A stretch of 64,000 nt of DNA, from the NCBI RefSeq assembly GCF_020520425.1, contig NC_079489.1, forward strand, positions 16,826,001 to 16,890,000, read 5' to 3'. This stretch comes from Spinacia oleracea. Lineage: Eukaryota; Streptophyta; Magnoliopsida; Caryophyllales; Amaranthaceae. The notes under the pieces were generated by a model that was given only the letters and a program-made list of their open reading frames with translations, did no database searches and was not told where the DNA came from. Shown piece by piece: positions 26,573 through 37,796 of this stretch (the stretch's first letter is position 1; every line of letters begins with the position of its first letter). A program made the translations under genes and the position numbers.

Positions 26573-27000
26573 ATGTCGTTCAGAAGTGATGGAGGGACAA
26601 TAGGCTCCGTAGATTTGGCGCGTTTATTATTAGACACAAAAGCCAAAAATAGTTAGTTTGATGACATAGTCATGCACAAGGTTCAAATATGGTAAATGTA
26701 GTCAAATAAGATCTAATTCTTTCAAATATCTTTCATTTCTCAATAATTGAACCATCACTATACCTAAATTTTGGTGTTATAAAAGGTAACTTTCATGTTC
26801 TAAACATTAAACATTTTTGTTCTAAATAGAGAACCTTCATGTTCTAAATGTTGAACCTTCATGTTCTAAAGAATTGAGATTATAAAATATTACCCAACAT
26901 TTACAAGGACGTCATTCACAAGTGCTTGTTCGGCAATAGAACTACCAGTGCGATATAACTCTGTTGTTTGGGCGCGTTTGATCTCATTTCCGACATTTGA
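26573..27000 (-). pseudogene. Two paralogous coding-like fragments
   Basis: On the minus strand, 26892-26985 and 26567-26634 can both be read in frame as short C-terminal pieces that start KRAQTTE and KRAKSTE and end, after an LVNDV or LLNDI motif, in a stop codon. The spacing of the shared residues is similar, so they look like duplicated final exons of one gene. The family is not recognised. They lie inside the unidentified TGTTCT-rich element. Confidence 0.3.
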
Positions 27001-27186
27001 ATTTTCTCTGTTCAAACATTCAGAACATATAACTATAAGTTATAGAACATCATGAATTAATTCATAAAATCAGTAAATCCAAAAATATAGAAAATTTTCA
27101 CAAATTAATTAAAAAAGTCAGATATTAATCACCTAAACATTCAGAAATTCAAAACTAATCACAAAATAATTTAGAAACATGAACAA

Positions 27187-27365
27187 TTGGATGAGTAACG
27201 AAGAAACTGCCGAAAAACTGCGTACGTATAATTAAATAAACGCAATTTGCAATTAATTAACAATTACGAAAATTAATCACCCCTTTTAATTCTTGCAAAT
27301 TTGTAATATTTAACCATGTTCATGCAATTTAGATTATGAAAATAATAAGAGGCTTCTGATACCAC
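27187..27365 (-). mobile_element. Orphan PBS and leader of a second, truncated copia copy
   Basis: This segment looks identical to 36239-36417, the primer-binding site and first ~180 bp of leader of the complete element. Here it lies outside the element's 3' LTR. Similarity stops at 27187, where DNA of the neighbouring element begins. It shows that the 27366-28723 LTR is followed by the start of another internal region, as in a tandem pair sharing one LTR. Confidence 0.85.
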
Positions 27366-28723
27366 TGTTAGGTTATGATACATATGACAATTCATAAATC
27401 ATGCGGAAAAACCATTTAACCAGGAATACATATTATTTACACATAATCATATAGCATAATTTAGATGCATACTCTTTGTTGCGTGCCTTCCCTAGCTGCG
27501 CCCGAACCGAACAAGAACAAGTCTTTAGGACTCCAAGTGTCGTCCCTCCGTAGATAGTCCACAGCACGTCCGGATCCACCTTAAGATTGACCAACTAGAA
27601 TCGCCCTTAAGGTACTAAAATATTCGGCACTTTTGAGCAAGATATGTGACTGAATTTTTCTCTCAAAAACTCACTTTGAATACTTGAAAACTCGTTATAA
27701 ATTGTGAACCCAGGCCACATATTTATAGGGGTATGGAAAGAGAATTGGAATCCTATTAGGATACGAATTAATTAAATTAGAATCCTAATGAAACTCTTAT
27801 TTAATTAATTTATCAAATAGAATTAGGAATTTAATCATTAAACGAATCCTGTACGTTTTAGGTTTCGTATGTGAACACAAACACCCACGCACGCACAGCA
27901 GCCCACGAGGGGCGCCATGCGCGCGCGCGCACAGCCTGAGCATCGCAGCCCACGACTGCCGCAGCCTTGGGCGCGCGCTGGGCCTGCCTTGCGGTGGGCC
28001 TGGCGAAGCCTTGGGCTGGCGTGTTGTGGCGCGCGTTTCCCTTGCTGGATGTGGGCCTGGCTTCGTGCTGGGCCTTCGTCTAGCAAGCTCGTCCGATGCT
28101 AATTCGTACGACGCGCTTCCGATTAATTTTCCGATTCCGGAATTCATTTCCGATACGAACAATATTTAACATTTCCGATTCCGGAATTAATTTCCGTTTC
28201 GAACAAATATTTAATATTTCCGTTTCCGGAATTATTTTCCGATTCCGATAATATTTCCGATTCAGACAATATTTCCGATTCCGGCAATATTTCTATTTCC
28301 AATAATATTTCCCGATATGTACCATGTTTCCGTTTCCGGCAACATCTACGACTTGGATAATATTTATATTTCCGATACGATCCATATTTCCGTTTCCGGC
28401 AATATCATCGTTTCCGGAGTATTCATTTCTTGCCTGTGACGATCTCAGCTCCCACTGAAACCAAGATCCGTCGATTCTGAATATCCATAGATGGAGTATT
28501 TAATGCCATTAAATACTTGATCCGTTTACGTACTATTTGTGTGACCCTACGGGTTCAGTCAAGAGTAAGCTGTGGATTAATTCCACTTGAACTGAAGCGG
28601 CCTCTAGCTAGGCATTCAGCTCACTTGATCTCACTGAATTATTAACTTGTTAATTAATACTGAACCGCATTTATTAGACTTATCATTGAATGCATACTTG
28701 GACCAAGGGCATTATTTCCTTCA
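27366..28723 (-). repeat. Copia 3' LTR
   Basis: 1358 bp, TG...CA. It contains a GC-rich block (27880-28085) and an array of TTTCCGATTCCGG-type repeats (28105-28440). Compared with the 5' LTR it has about ten substitutions, lacks one 18-bp unit of the TTCCGG array and has two extra bases in a GC dinucleotide run. Confidence 0.92.
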
Positions 28724-29588
28724 GTCTCCCACTTGTCCTTAGGGACAAGTGTGCATTTCCTAATTCCTTTGTCGCTCGATGCTTGCTCTTGAACATAAGG
28801 TAAGAGTTGTCATCCTTATTATGTCCAGAGGTGTTCCTCGGTTTCAGAGTTCAACTGATCAAATAAACAGATAATCATAGCCTATGATTCATCCGAGCAC
28901 GGCCATGCATTTCACAGTTTCTAGCTCTCCGAGTGGCCTTGTACAACTTTTAAGCATCTCATCCCGATTTATGGGAGGACAATCCCAATCTTGCGATCTT
29001 GAGATTAGACTTAGTTTGATAGGTGATTACCTGAGCGTTGCCTTTATAGCCTCCTTTTACGGTGCGACGGTTGGTCAACGTCAAAGCAACCAGTTCTCAA
29101 ACAAGTAATCTCAAATCACTCAGGTATTGAGGATTTAGTGTCTAATAATTTTAATGAAATTTACTTATGACAGATTTTCATCTCTTACAGTAAAGTTTCA
29201 TAGGTCTTGTCCGATACTAGTCTTCCCAAAGTAAGTATCTATGCAAATGATTATGACATTGCCATGTCCACATAGTTCAAGAAACAGAACTACTAGTCAT
29301 CTTGCATTCTAGTCGTCTAACGTTTTCTATGCGTCCAATTTTATAGAAAACTCCGACTAGGGACCATTTTCAACTTTTGACATTCAAGTTCACTTGATAG
29401 ACATTTCTTAGTCACAGGACTGGTCCTGACAGTCTATCTTGAATATATCGTCAAATTGAAGGGACTCATCATTTAATAAACCACAAATTAAATGGAAAAA
29501 TGAATTCTATTCATTTATTGTGAATGATTAACCAATAATATTTTACAAAGATTTAAACTCTAAAACTTTAAAACATTAAACAGAGACA
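28724..29588 (-). other. Copia 3' untranslated region and polypurine tract
   Basis: Next to the 3' LTR the minus strand reads AAGTGGGAGAC, a copia-type polypurine tract that primes plus-strand DNA synthesis. The ~860 bp between RNase H stop and PPT have no coding signal. Confidence 0.75.
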
Positions 29589-31070
29589 TCAAAGCCATTC
29601 TCCAATATGCTTGATTCCCATAGCTGCAGTGTGCGAGTTGTGCTTCGCCTGCGGCAGAGGTTTAGTCAATGGATCTGATATGTTGTCATCAGTTCCAATT
29701 TTGCTTATCTCGACTTCTTTTCTTTCAACGAACTCTCGTAGAAGGTGAAATCTACGAAGTACATGCTTGACTCTCTGGTGGTGTCTAGGCTCCTTTGCCT
29801 GTGTAATAGCTCCGTTATTATCACAATACAGGGCTATTGGTCCTTTAATGGAGGGGACTACACCAAGTTCACCTATGAACTTCCTTAGCCATATAGCTTC
29901 CTTTGCTGCTTCATGTGCAGCAATGTACTCCGCTTCAGTTGTAGAATCCGCAATGGTGCTTTGCTTAGCACTTTTCCAGCTTACTGCTCCTCCGTTGAGG
30001 CAGAAGACAAACCCAGACTGTGATCTGAAATCATCTTTGTCGGTTTGGAAACTTGCGTCCGTATAGCCTTTAACAATTAATTCATCATCTCCACCATAGA
30101 CCAGGAAGTCATCTTTGTGCCTTTTCAGGTACTTCAGAATATTCTTGGCAGCAGTCCAATGCGCCTCTCCTGGGTCTGACTGGTATCTGCTCGTAGCACT
30201 GAGTGCATACGCAACATCCGGGCGTGTACATATCATATCATACATTATTGAACCAATCAATGATGCATATGGAATCCCATTCATTCGTCTACGCTCATCA
30301 AGTGTTTTTGGGCACTGAGTCTTGCTTAGAGTCATTCCATGAGACATGGGTAGGTAGCCTCGCTTGGAGTCCGCCATCTTGAACCTATCAAGCACCTTAT
30401 TGATATAAGTGCTTTGACTAAGTCCAATCATCTTTTTAGATCTATCTCTGTAAATCTTGATGCCCAATATGTATTGTGCTTCTCCTAGATCTTTCATCGA
30501 AAAACATTTCCCAAGCCAAATCTTGACAGAGATCAACATAGGAATGTCATTTCCGATAAGTAATATGTCGTCGACATATAATACTAGGAAAGAAATTTTG
30601 CTCCCACTGACCTTCTTGTATACACAAGATTCGTCTGCGTTCTTGATGAAACCAAAGTCACTGACTGCTTCATCAAAACGTATATTCCAGCTCCTGGATG
30701 CCTGCTTCAATCCGTAGATTGACTTCTTTAGCTTGCATACCTTTTTAGCATTCTTTGGATCCTCAAAACCTTCAGGCTGTGTCATAAACACAGTTTCTGT
30801 TAAAACGCCGTTTAAGAAAGCAGTTTTAACATCCATCTGCCATATTTCGCAATCGTAATATGCAGCGATTGCTAACATTATCCGAATAGACTTTAGCATT
30901 GCAACTGGTGAAAAGGTTTCATCGTAATCCACATCGTGGACTTGCCTGTAACCTTTTGCAACCAATCTAGCTTTGAAAACTTCAAGTTTCCCATCCTTGT
31001 CCTTTTCAGTTTGAAAACCCATTTGCTTCCAATGGCTTGGTAGCCATCTGGCAAATCGACCAAATCCCAC
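29589..31070 (-). pseudogene. Copia reverse transcriptase and RNase H
   Basis: The reverse transcriptase domain copies element RNA into DNA and the RNase H domain removes the RNA strand. Visible motifs: ARLVAKGYRQ, DVKTAFLNG, KLKKSIYGLKQASR, the catalytic YVDDILLIG, then RNase H motifs YTDASFQTD, TEAEYIA and ALYCDNNGAI. The frame is open for 493 codons and stops at 29589, as expected for a complete C terminus. The N-terminal join to the integrase segment needs a frame change at about 30.9-31.07 kb, so the polyprotein cannot be made as one chain from this copy. Confidence 0.92.
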
Positions 31071-32377
31071 ACTTGGTTTTCAGACATGGAGTCTAATTCA
31101 GATTGCATGGCTTCTTGCCATTGCTTGGAGCTAGGGCTCGTCATAGCTTGTTTGTAAGTTGCAGGTTCATCACTTTCAAGTAATAGAACGTCATAGCTCT
31201 CGTTCGTCAAAATACCTAAGTACCTTTCCGGTTGAGATCTATATCTTTGCGATCTACGCGGGGTAACATTTCTAGATTGACCATGATTCTCACCAGATTC
31301 TTCTAAAGATCTCTGAGTTTCATCCTGAATGTCATCTTGAGCATTCTCTAGAGTTTGTTGTTCGACTCGAATTTCTTCGAGGTCTACTTTTCTCCCGCTT
31401 GTCATTTTGGAAATGTGATCTTTCTCCAAAAAGACACCATCTCGAGCAACAAAAAATTTGTTCTCAGATGAATTGTAGAAGTAATACCCCTTTGTTTCCT
31501 TTGGATAGACCACAAGGATACATTTGTCAAATTTTGGATGAAGTTTGTCTGAAATTAATCGTTTGACGTATACTTCACATCCCCAAATCTTAAGAAAAGA
31601 CACATTTGGAGGCTTTCCAAACCATAATTCGTATGGAGTCTTTTCGACAGCTTTAGACGGAGCTCTATTTATAGTGAGTGCAGCTGTATTTAGTGCATGT
31701 CCCCAAAATTCTAATGGAAGTTCGGCCTGACCCATCATTGACCTGACCATGTCTAGCAAGATTCTGTTCCTCCGTTCCGACACACCGTTCCATTGTGGTG
31801 TTCCAGGAGGAGTCAATTCTGATAGAATTCCACATTCTTTCAGATGGTCATCAAATTCATAGCTCAGATATTCACCGCCTCTATCTGACCGCAGTGCCTT
31901 AATCTTCTTGCCTAATTGATTCTCTACTTCACTCTGAAATTCCTTGAATTTCTCAAAGGATTCAGACTTATGCTTCATTAGGTAGACATAACCATATCTA
32001 CTGAAGTCATCAGTGAAAGTGATAAAGTAGCTGAAACCACCTCTAGCATTTGTACTCATTGGTCCACATACATCTGTATGGATTAAACCCAATAGTTCAT
32101 TTGCTCTTTCTCCAACTTTAGAGAAAGGTTGCTTTGTCATTTTGCCAAGTAAACATGATTCGCATTTACCATAATCCTCTAAGTCAAATGGTTCTAGAAT
32201 TCCTTCCTTTTGAAGTCTTTCTAAGCGTTTCAAGTTTATATGGCATAATCGACAATGCCACAGATAGGTGAGATCTGAATCATCCTTTTTGGCCTTTTTG
32301 GTATTTATGTTATATACTTGTTTGTCGTAATCTAATAAATAAAGTCCATTGACTAATCTAGCAGATCCATAAAACAT
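30893..32377 (-). pseudogene. Copia integrase (pre-integrase zinc finger plus DDE core)
   Basis: Integrase inserts the element DNA into the genome. The HHCC zinc finger (LWHCRLCH ... CESC), the DDE core with HTDVCGP, TDDFSRYGYVY and SDRGGEYLS, and the GTPQWNGVSERRNR motif are all readable. A variable hinge with many acidic residues follows (about 31240-31420), then the start of reverse transcriptase (KQWQEAMQSELDSM, GSKWVFKLKR). The frame is shifted relative to both neighbours, near 32380 and near 31000. Confidence 0.9.
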
Positions 32378-32381
32378 CTCT

Positions 32382-33553
32382 TTAAAATAAAACGAACAAC
32401 TTTTGTCTTTTATTAAAAAAGGAAAATCCCTTAGAATCTAAGCAAGAAACTGAAATGATGTTTTTAGTAAGACTTGGAACATGGAAACATTCTTCCAGTT
32501 CCAAAACTAGCCCGGAGGGCAACGACAAATAGTAAGTTCCTACAGCTAATGCAGCAATCCGTGCTCCATCTCCCACTCGTAGGTCGACTTCACCCTTGCT
32601 TAACTTTCTACTTCTTCTTAGTCCCTGTGGATTGGAACATAAGTGTGAGCCACAACCTGTATCTAATACCCAAGAAGTTGAATTAGCAAGTATACAGTCT
32701 ATAACGAAAATACCTGAAGATGGAACGACTGTTCCGTTCTTCTGATCTTCCTTTAGCTTCAAGCAATCTCTCTTCCAATGCCCCTTCTTCTTGCAGTAGA
32801 AGCATTTGGATTCAGAAGTGGGTTCACTGACCTTCCTCTTTACAGATTTGGCGCCAGTTTGCTTAGTTGGGCTGGCCTTGTTGCCACCTTTCTTAGCATT
32901 CCTCTTCTTTCCAGATTTCTTGAACTTGCCCCCACGCACCATAAGCACATCCTGCTTATCACTTTTGAGCGTCTTTTCAGCGGTCTTCAGCATACCGTGA
33001 AGCTCAGTGAGCGTTTTGTCCAGACTATTCATACTGTAGTTCAGTTTGAACTGATCATACCCGCTATGAAGAGAATGGAGGATGGTGTCTATAGCCATTT
33101 CCTGAGAAAATTGCTGATCCAGCCGACTCATATTCTCAATGAGTCCAATCATTTTGAGAACATGTGGACTTACGGGCTCGCCTTTCTTAAGCTTGGTCTC
33201 AAGAATTTGCCTATGAGTCTCGAATCTTTCGACTCGAGCCAGATCTTGGAACATGTTCTTCAACTCACTGATGATTGTGAAAGCATCTGAGTTGATGAAC
33301 GTTTTCTGCAGATCCGCACTCATGGTTGCGAGCATTAGACATTTCACATCCTTGTTGGCATCAATCCAACGATTGAGGGCTGCCTGAGTGACCCCGTCGC
33401 CTGCGGCTTCGGGCATCGCCTCTTCTAGGACATACTCCTTTCTTCCTGCATAAGAACTATTTGCAAGTTCCTTTGCCAGTCAAGGAAGTTTTTCCCGTTC
33501 AACTTCTCCTTTTCGAGAATTGATCGAATGTTGAATGAATTGTTGTTTGCCAT
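32382..33553 (-). pseudogene. Copia gag and protease
   Basis: Gag probably starts at 33553 (MANNNSFNIRSILEKEKLNG). A frame break at about 33420 separates the first ~40 codons from the remaining 344-codon frame. That frame contains the gag core, a Lys-rich stretch, the CCHC zinc knuckle CFYCKKKGHWKRDC (about 32771-32812) for RNA binding, and the aspartic protease active site WVLDTGCGSHLC. It ends at 32382 where the integrase frame takes over after a second break. Confidence 0.88.
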
Positions 33554-36417
33554 ATTAAAAACTACAATTGAAAAGAATAAACAAATAAATAACCATTCAC
33601 AGTTTCTCTTAATAAACTTAAATTCTAGCATACATGCATAATTCAATGTTTATTAAGCATTTTATTCAAGTTATGTGTTCCGGCAGGTGTGAATAAAATG
33701 ATTCCAAGATCCTAAAATCATTGAAGAACTAAGCACAGTTTGTCGACTTAATCCTAAAACATCTTAGGTAAGCAAAAGCCTTTTGCTAATAGTCTAGAAA
33801 CTATTCTTGGTTGATAGGTACGTCTAAGAACTTATTAGGTAAACCTATCGATTTTGCCACGACATAAAAGGACTCCTTACTTATATCGTTGAGTTTCACC
33901 AAAACTAACATGTACTCACAATTATTTGTGTACCTTGCCCCTTTAGGACCAATAAGTAACACCTCGCTGAGCGAAAACTATTACTAGATTGATGTAAAGG
34001 ATATCCAAGCAAGTGTATATTTTGGCATGGCACCTTTTAACTCAATTTTTAAGTTTGGAACTTAAGGCTCTTACTATGTTGGTTAGATTTTAAGTGAACT
34101 AAAATCCTTAATCATGCAACATAATCAAGCTTTTGATCTCATGCATTTTAAGACATATTTAAAAGCAATAAATAACTTAAAACATGCATAAGATAAATGT
34201 GATCTAGTATGGCCCGACTTCATCTTGAAGCTTTAACTTCAAAGTCCGTCTTGAAAATCTCCGTGGGAGGCACCATTTTCTTCAAATAGGACAAGCTATA
34301 ATTAAAACTAATTACAACTATTTGATGGTACGCAGACCATATTTGAATTGAAAAACAACTTTGGTACTTTAGACCAATTACATTCAAATTAATGGTACGC
34401 AGACCATATTTTCTATCCTATTTGGGCCATACTAGTCACTTCATAACCTGCAAAACAGTACATATACAATATATACCATTCACCCATTCATTATCATGAA
34501 TGGCCCACATAGCTGGTTAGTAAAACACATTATGCATCACGTAAACATTTGCAGCAATTAATCAAGGGCACCAATAATCTACCAATTATTCAGTCCTTAT
34601 TAATTCTAATCAAGTTGTTTTAACCTTAAAGATTTGTAGACCTAATCAAGAGTTTATGACTAAAAGGGGCTCCCACTCAAACCAATAAATTCATATGCTT
34701 TACTAATTTTAAACATAAAAATGTATTTCTAGTCTAACCGGAAACATACAAATTTAATTAAAATTTAAAGCTCATATAAATTTATAATTGAATCCAAAAA
34801 GTTTAATTTAATTTCAGTCGTATTTAAATTAATTCATGATTTTAATTTTAGTAAAATAATTAGAATAAATAAATTTTATTATAATTACAATAGTCAAAAT
34901 TAAAATCCAAGAAAATAATTTAAATTATTAATTTTAAAATTAATTAAAATTACGTAAACTGAAAATTTCAAATTAAACATTCAAAACGATCTAATCGCAA
35001 CGCAAACACCCTACGCATCGCACGCCCATGGGCCACACGCACACAACCATCGCTGGCCATGTGCGCGCAGCCCATGCGCTGCGTCGCATAGCTGCTGCTT
35101 CTACCCTTCGCAAGCCATCGCACGAGTTGGTGCTCGCTGCGCGCGCGCCAGTGCTCGATGCACGCGAGCCATCGCTCGCTATGCGCGCTTGCCAGCGCTC
35201 GATGTGCGCGCTCGCCAGCGCTCGCTGTGCGCGCTCGCCAGCGCTCGCTTGATGCGAGCCAGCGCTCGCTTGATGCGAGCCAGCGCTCGCTGCGCGCGCT
35301 CGCCAGCGCTCGCTTGTGCGAGCTCGCCAGCGCTCGCTTGATGCGAGCCAGCGCTCGCTGCGCGCGCTCCCCAGCGCTCGCTTGTGCGAGCCAGCGCTCG
35401 CTGCGCGAGGCATCGACGCTGGGCGCAGCACTCGTGGCACGCGAGCTTGCGCTCGATGCGCGCGCTTGCGCGAGGCAGTGCGCGTTGTGGCGCAGCTCGC
35501 TTGCTGCCCACACGCGACTGCCGTGCCTTGCCTTCGCCCATGCCCATTCGTCCATTGCTCGGAGCCCACGACACAAGGCAGGGCTGCTGCCTTGTGCTCG
35601 TGCACCATGCCCTTGCTCATTGCATTCGTGCCGCATGGGCGACGAGCTCCCTTGCTCGTCGTCGCATGCCCGCACTATACAACACCCCTTAAGGGTAACA
35701 CGTAGCGTCCATTGCTTTGTGCGTGCAAGTTATATGAACGAATCGCATAAAATTTAAAAAATTTATATTTAAAATTAATGACAAATTAATAAATTAATAT
35801 TAATTTCATAATTTTAGGGCGAAAAATCGAAAATTTATTATTCAATTGATTTCCGATTAACATGGATTCAAGTCTAGGTCATAAAAATTTAAAATTTATC
35901 ATAAATTTACAATTTTTATGGTGGTTTTTAATCATAGGTATCTAATTAAATTATAATTAATTATGAAAATCAAATTAATTCTAAATTATTCTAATTTTCA
36001 ACAAATTAATCATAATTACAAATTAGATTGCATAATTAACAAGGCTAGGCATTCAAACTTGTTAAACATATACAGTAGGTCAATCAAAAATTCAAGATTT
36101 ATCAACAAGAATCGCAAATATTTAATTTAACATCTTAAATTTACGAAATTTTGCATTCGAAAAACTAAAACCTTCGAAAAGTCATAGTTAGGCTTAGAAT
36201 GCCTTTTACATGCGGAATTGACACAAAAATCACTCGATTTGGATGAGTAACGAAGAAACTGCCGAAAAACTGCGTACGTATAATTAAATAAACGCAATTT
36301 GCAATTAATTAACAATTACGAAAATTAATCACCCCTTTTAATTCTTGCAAATTTGTAATATTTAACCATGTTCATGCAATTTAGATTATGAAAATAATAA
36401 GAGGCTTCTGATACCAC
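33554..36417 (-). other. Long leader of the copia element, with primer-binding site
   Basis: The primer-binding site on the minus strand is TGGTATCAGAAGCC, at 36403-36416, beginning one base inside the LTR; it is complementary to initiator tRNA-Met as in most plant copia elements. The leader is about 2.8 kb. It is AT-rich except for the GC-rich minisatellite at 34985-35750. A 20-bp motif with ATGGTACGCAGACCATAT occurs twice (34324 and 34392). No coding function was seen. Confidence 0.7.
34985..35750. repeat. GC-rich minisatellite inside the copia leader
   Basis: Core 35150-35420 consists of 20-26-bp units built on CCAGCGCTCGC, alternating with TTGATGCGAG or TGCGCGCTCG, about ten copies. Composition is strongly GC-rich, with sharp borders to AT-rich DNA on both sides. 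Long open frames exist in all phases only because stop codons are rare in such DNA. A weaker GC-rich block of similar character is in both LTRs. Confidence 0.85.
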
Positions 36418-37791
36418 TGTTAGGTTATGATACATATGACAATTCATAAATCATGCGGAAAAACCATTTAACCAGGAATACATATTATTTACACATAATC
36501 ATATAGCATAATTTAGATGCATACTCTTTGTTGCGTGCCTTCCCTAGCTGCGCCCGAACCGAACAAGAACAAGTCTTTAGGACTCCAAGTGTCGTCCCTC
36601 CGTAGATAGTCCACAGCACGTCCGGATCCGCCTTAAGATTGACCAACTAGAATCGCCCTTAAGGTACTAAAATATTCGGCACTTTTGAGCAAGATATGTG
36701 ACTGAATATTTCTCTCAAAAACTCACTTTGAATACTTGAAAACTCGTTATAAATTGTGAATCCAGGCCACATATTTATAGGGGTATGGAAAGAGAATTGG
36801 AATCCTATTAGGATACGAATTAATTAAATTAGAATCCTAATGAAACTCTTATTTAATTAATTTATCAAATAGAATTAGGAATTTAATCATTAAACGAATC
36901 CTGTACGTTTTAGGTTTCGTATGTGAACACAAACACCCACGCACGCACAGCAGCCCACGAGGGGCGCCATGCGTGCGCGCACAGCCCGAGCATCGCAGCC
37001 CACGACTGCCGCAGCCTTGGGCGCACGCTGGGCCTGCCTTGCGGTGGGCCTGGCGCAGCCTTGGGCTGGCGTGTTGTGGCGCGCGTTTCCCTTGCTGGAC
37101 GTGGGCCTGGCTTTGTGCTGGGCCTTCGTCTAGCAAGCTCGTCCGATGCTAATTCGTACGACGCGCTTCCGATTAATTTTCCGATTCCGGAATTCATTTC
37201 CGATACGAACAATATTTAACATTTCCGATTCCGGAATTAATTTCCGTTTCGAACAAATATTTAATATTTCCGTTTCCGGAATTATTTTCCGATTCCGATA
37301 ATATTTCCGATTCAGACAATATTTCCGTTTCCGGCAATATTTCCGATTCCGGCAATATTTCTATTTCCAATAATATTTCCCGATATGTACCATGTTTCCG
37401 TTTCCGGCAACATCTACGACTTGGATAATATTTATATTTCCGATACGATCCATATTTCCGTTTCCGGCAATATCATCGTTTCCGGAGTATTCATTTCTTG
37501 CCTGTGACGATCTCAGCTCCCACTGAAACCAAGATCCGTCGATTCCGAATATCCATAGATGGAGTATTTAATGCCATTAAATACTTGATCCGTTTACGTA
37601 CTATTTGTGTGACCCTACGGGTTCAGTCAAGAGTAAGTTGTGGATTAATTCCACTTGAACTGAAGCGGCCTCTAGCTAGGCATTCAGCTCACTTGATCTC
37701 ACTGAATTATTAACTTGTTAATTAATACTGAACCGCATTTATTAGACTTATCATTGAATGCATACTTGGACCAAGGGCATTATTTCCTTCA
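36418..37791 (-). repeat. Copia 5' LTR
   Basis: 1374 bp, TG...CA, carrying the promoter of the element. It holds one more 18-bp TTTCCGTTTCCGGCAATA unit (about 37322-37339) than the 3' LTR. It is flanked outside by CCGGG, the expected 5-bp duplication partner, which is not found at the other end. Confidence 0.92.
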
Positions 37792-37796
37792 CCGGG

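Larger units (their letters stand above)
21050..27186. mobile_element. Unidentified ~6-kb repeat element rich in TGTTCT motifs
   Basis: It opens with three spaced ATGTGAGAA units (21060-21108) followed by AATCTGAGCCTTTGGATC, which looks like a transposon terminus. A leader-like segment and possible short exons (near 22010-22085 and 22390-22460) follow, but I could not join a protein. From about 21.8 to 26.9 kb there are roughly four dozen copies of TGTTCTRA-type motifs in plus orientation, in clusters spaced about 20-25 bp (22150-22320, 23160-23330, 23930-24270, 25080-25250, 26470-26870). The right end is missing because the copia unit starts abruptly at 27187. Superfamily unknown; MULE or Helitron are possible. 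Confidence 0.5.
27366..37791 (-). mobile_element. Ty1/copia LTR retrotransposon, nearly full length, minus strand
   Basis: Order on the minus strand: 5' LTR (36418-37791), PBS (about 36400-36417), long leader, gag, protease, integrase, reverse transcriptase, RNase H, PPT (28724-28735), 3' LTR (27366-28723). Integrase before reverse transcriptase defines the copia order. The LTRs start TG and end CA and look about 99% identical by eye, so the insertion is young. The coding frame nevertheless has at least three breaks. The flank CCGGG follows the 5' LTR, but no partner repeat exists at the other side because an orphan leader lies there. The leader of about 2.8 kb is long for a copia element. 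Confidence 0.93.

Noticed and set aside
27797..28162. Open frames in the LTR GC-rich block, repeated at 36849-37219
   Set aside because: They lie inside the LTRs, differ between frames and have no domain. This is composition, not coding.
34968..35757. Several overlapping long open frames on both strands (up to 235 codons)
   Set aside because: All derive from the GC-rich minisatellite, where stop codons are rare in every phase. The translations are Ala/Arg/Ser repeats.
37792..37796. CCGGG as a proven target duplication of the copia element
   Set aside because: No CCGGG is present beside the other LTR, where an orphan PBS lies instead. The duplication cannot be confirmed.
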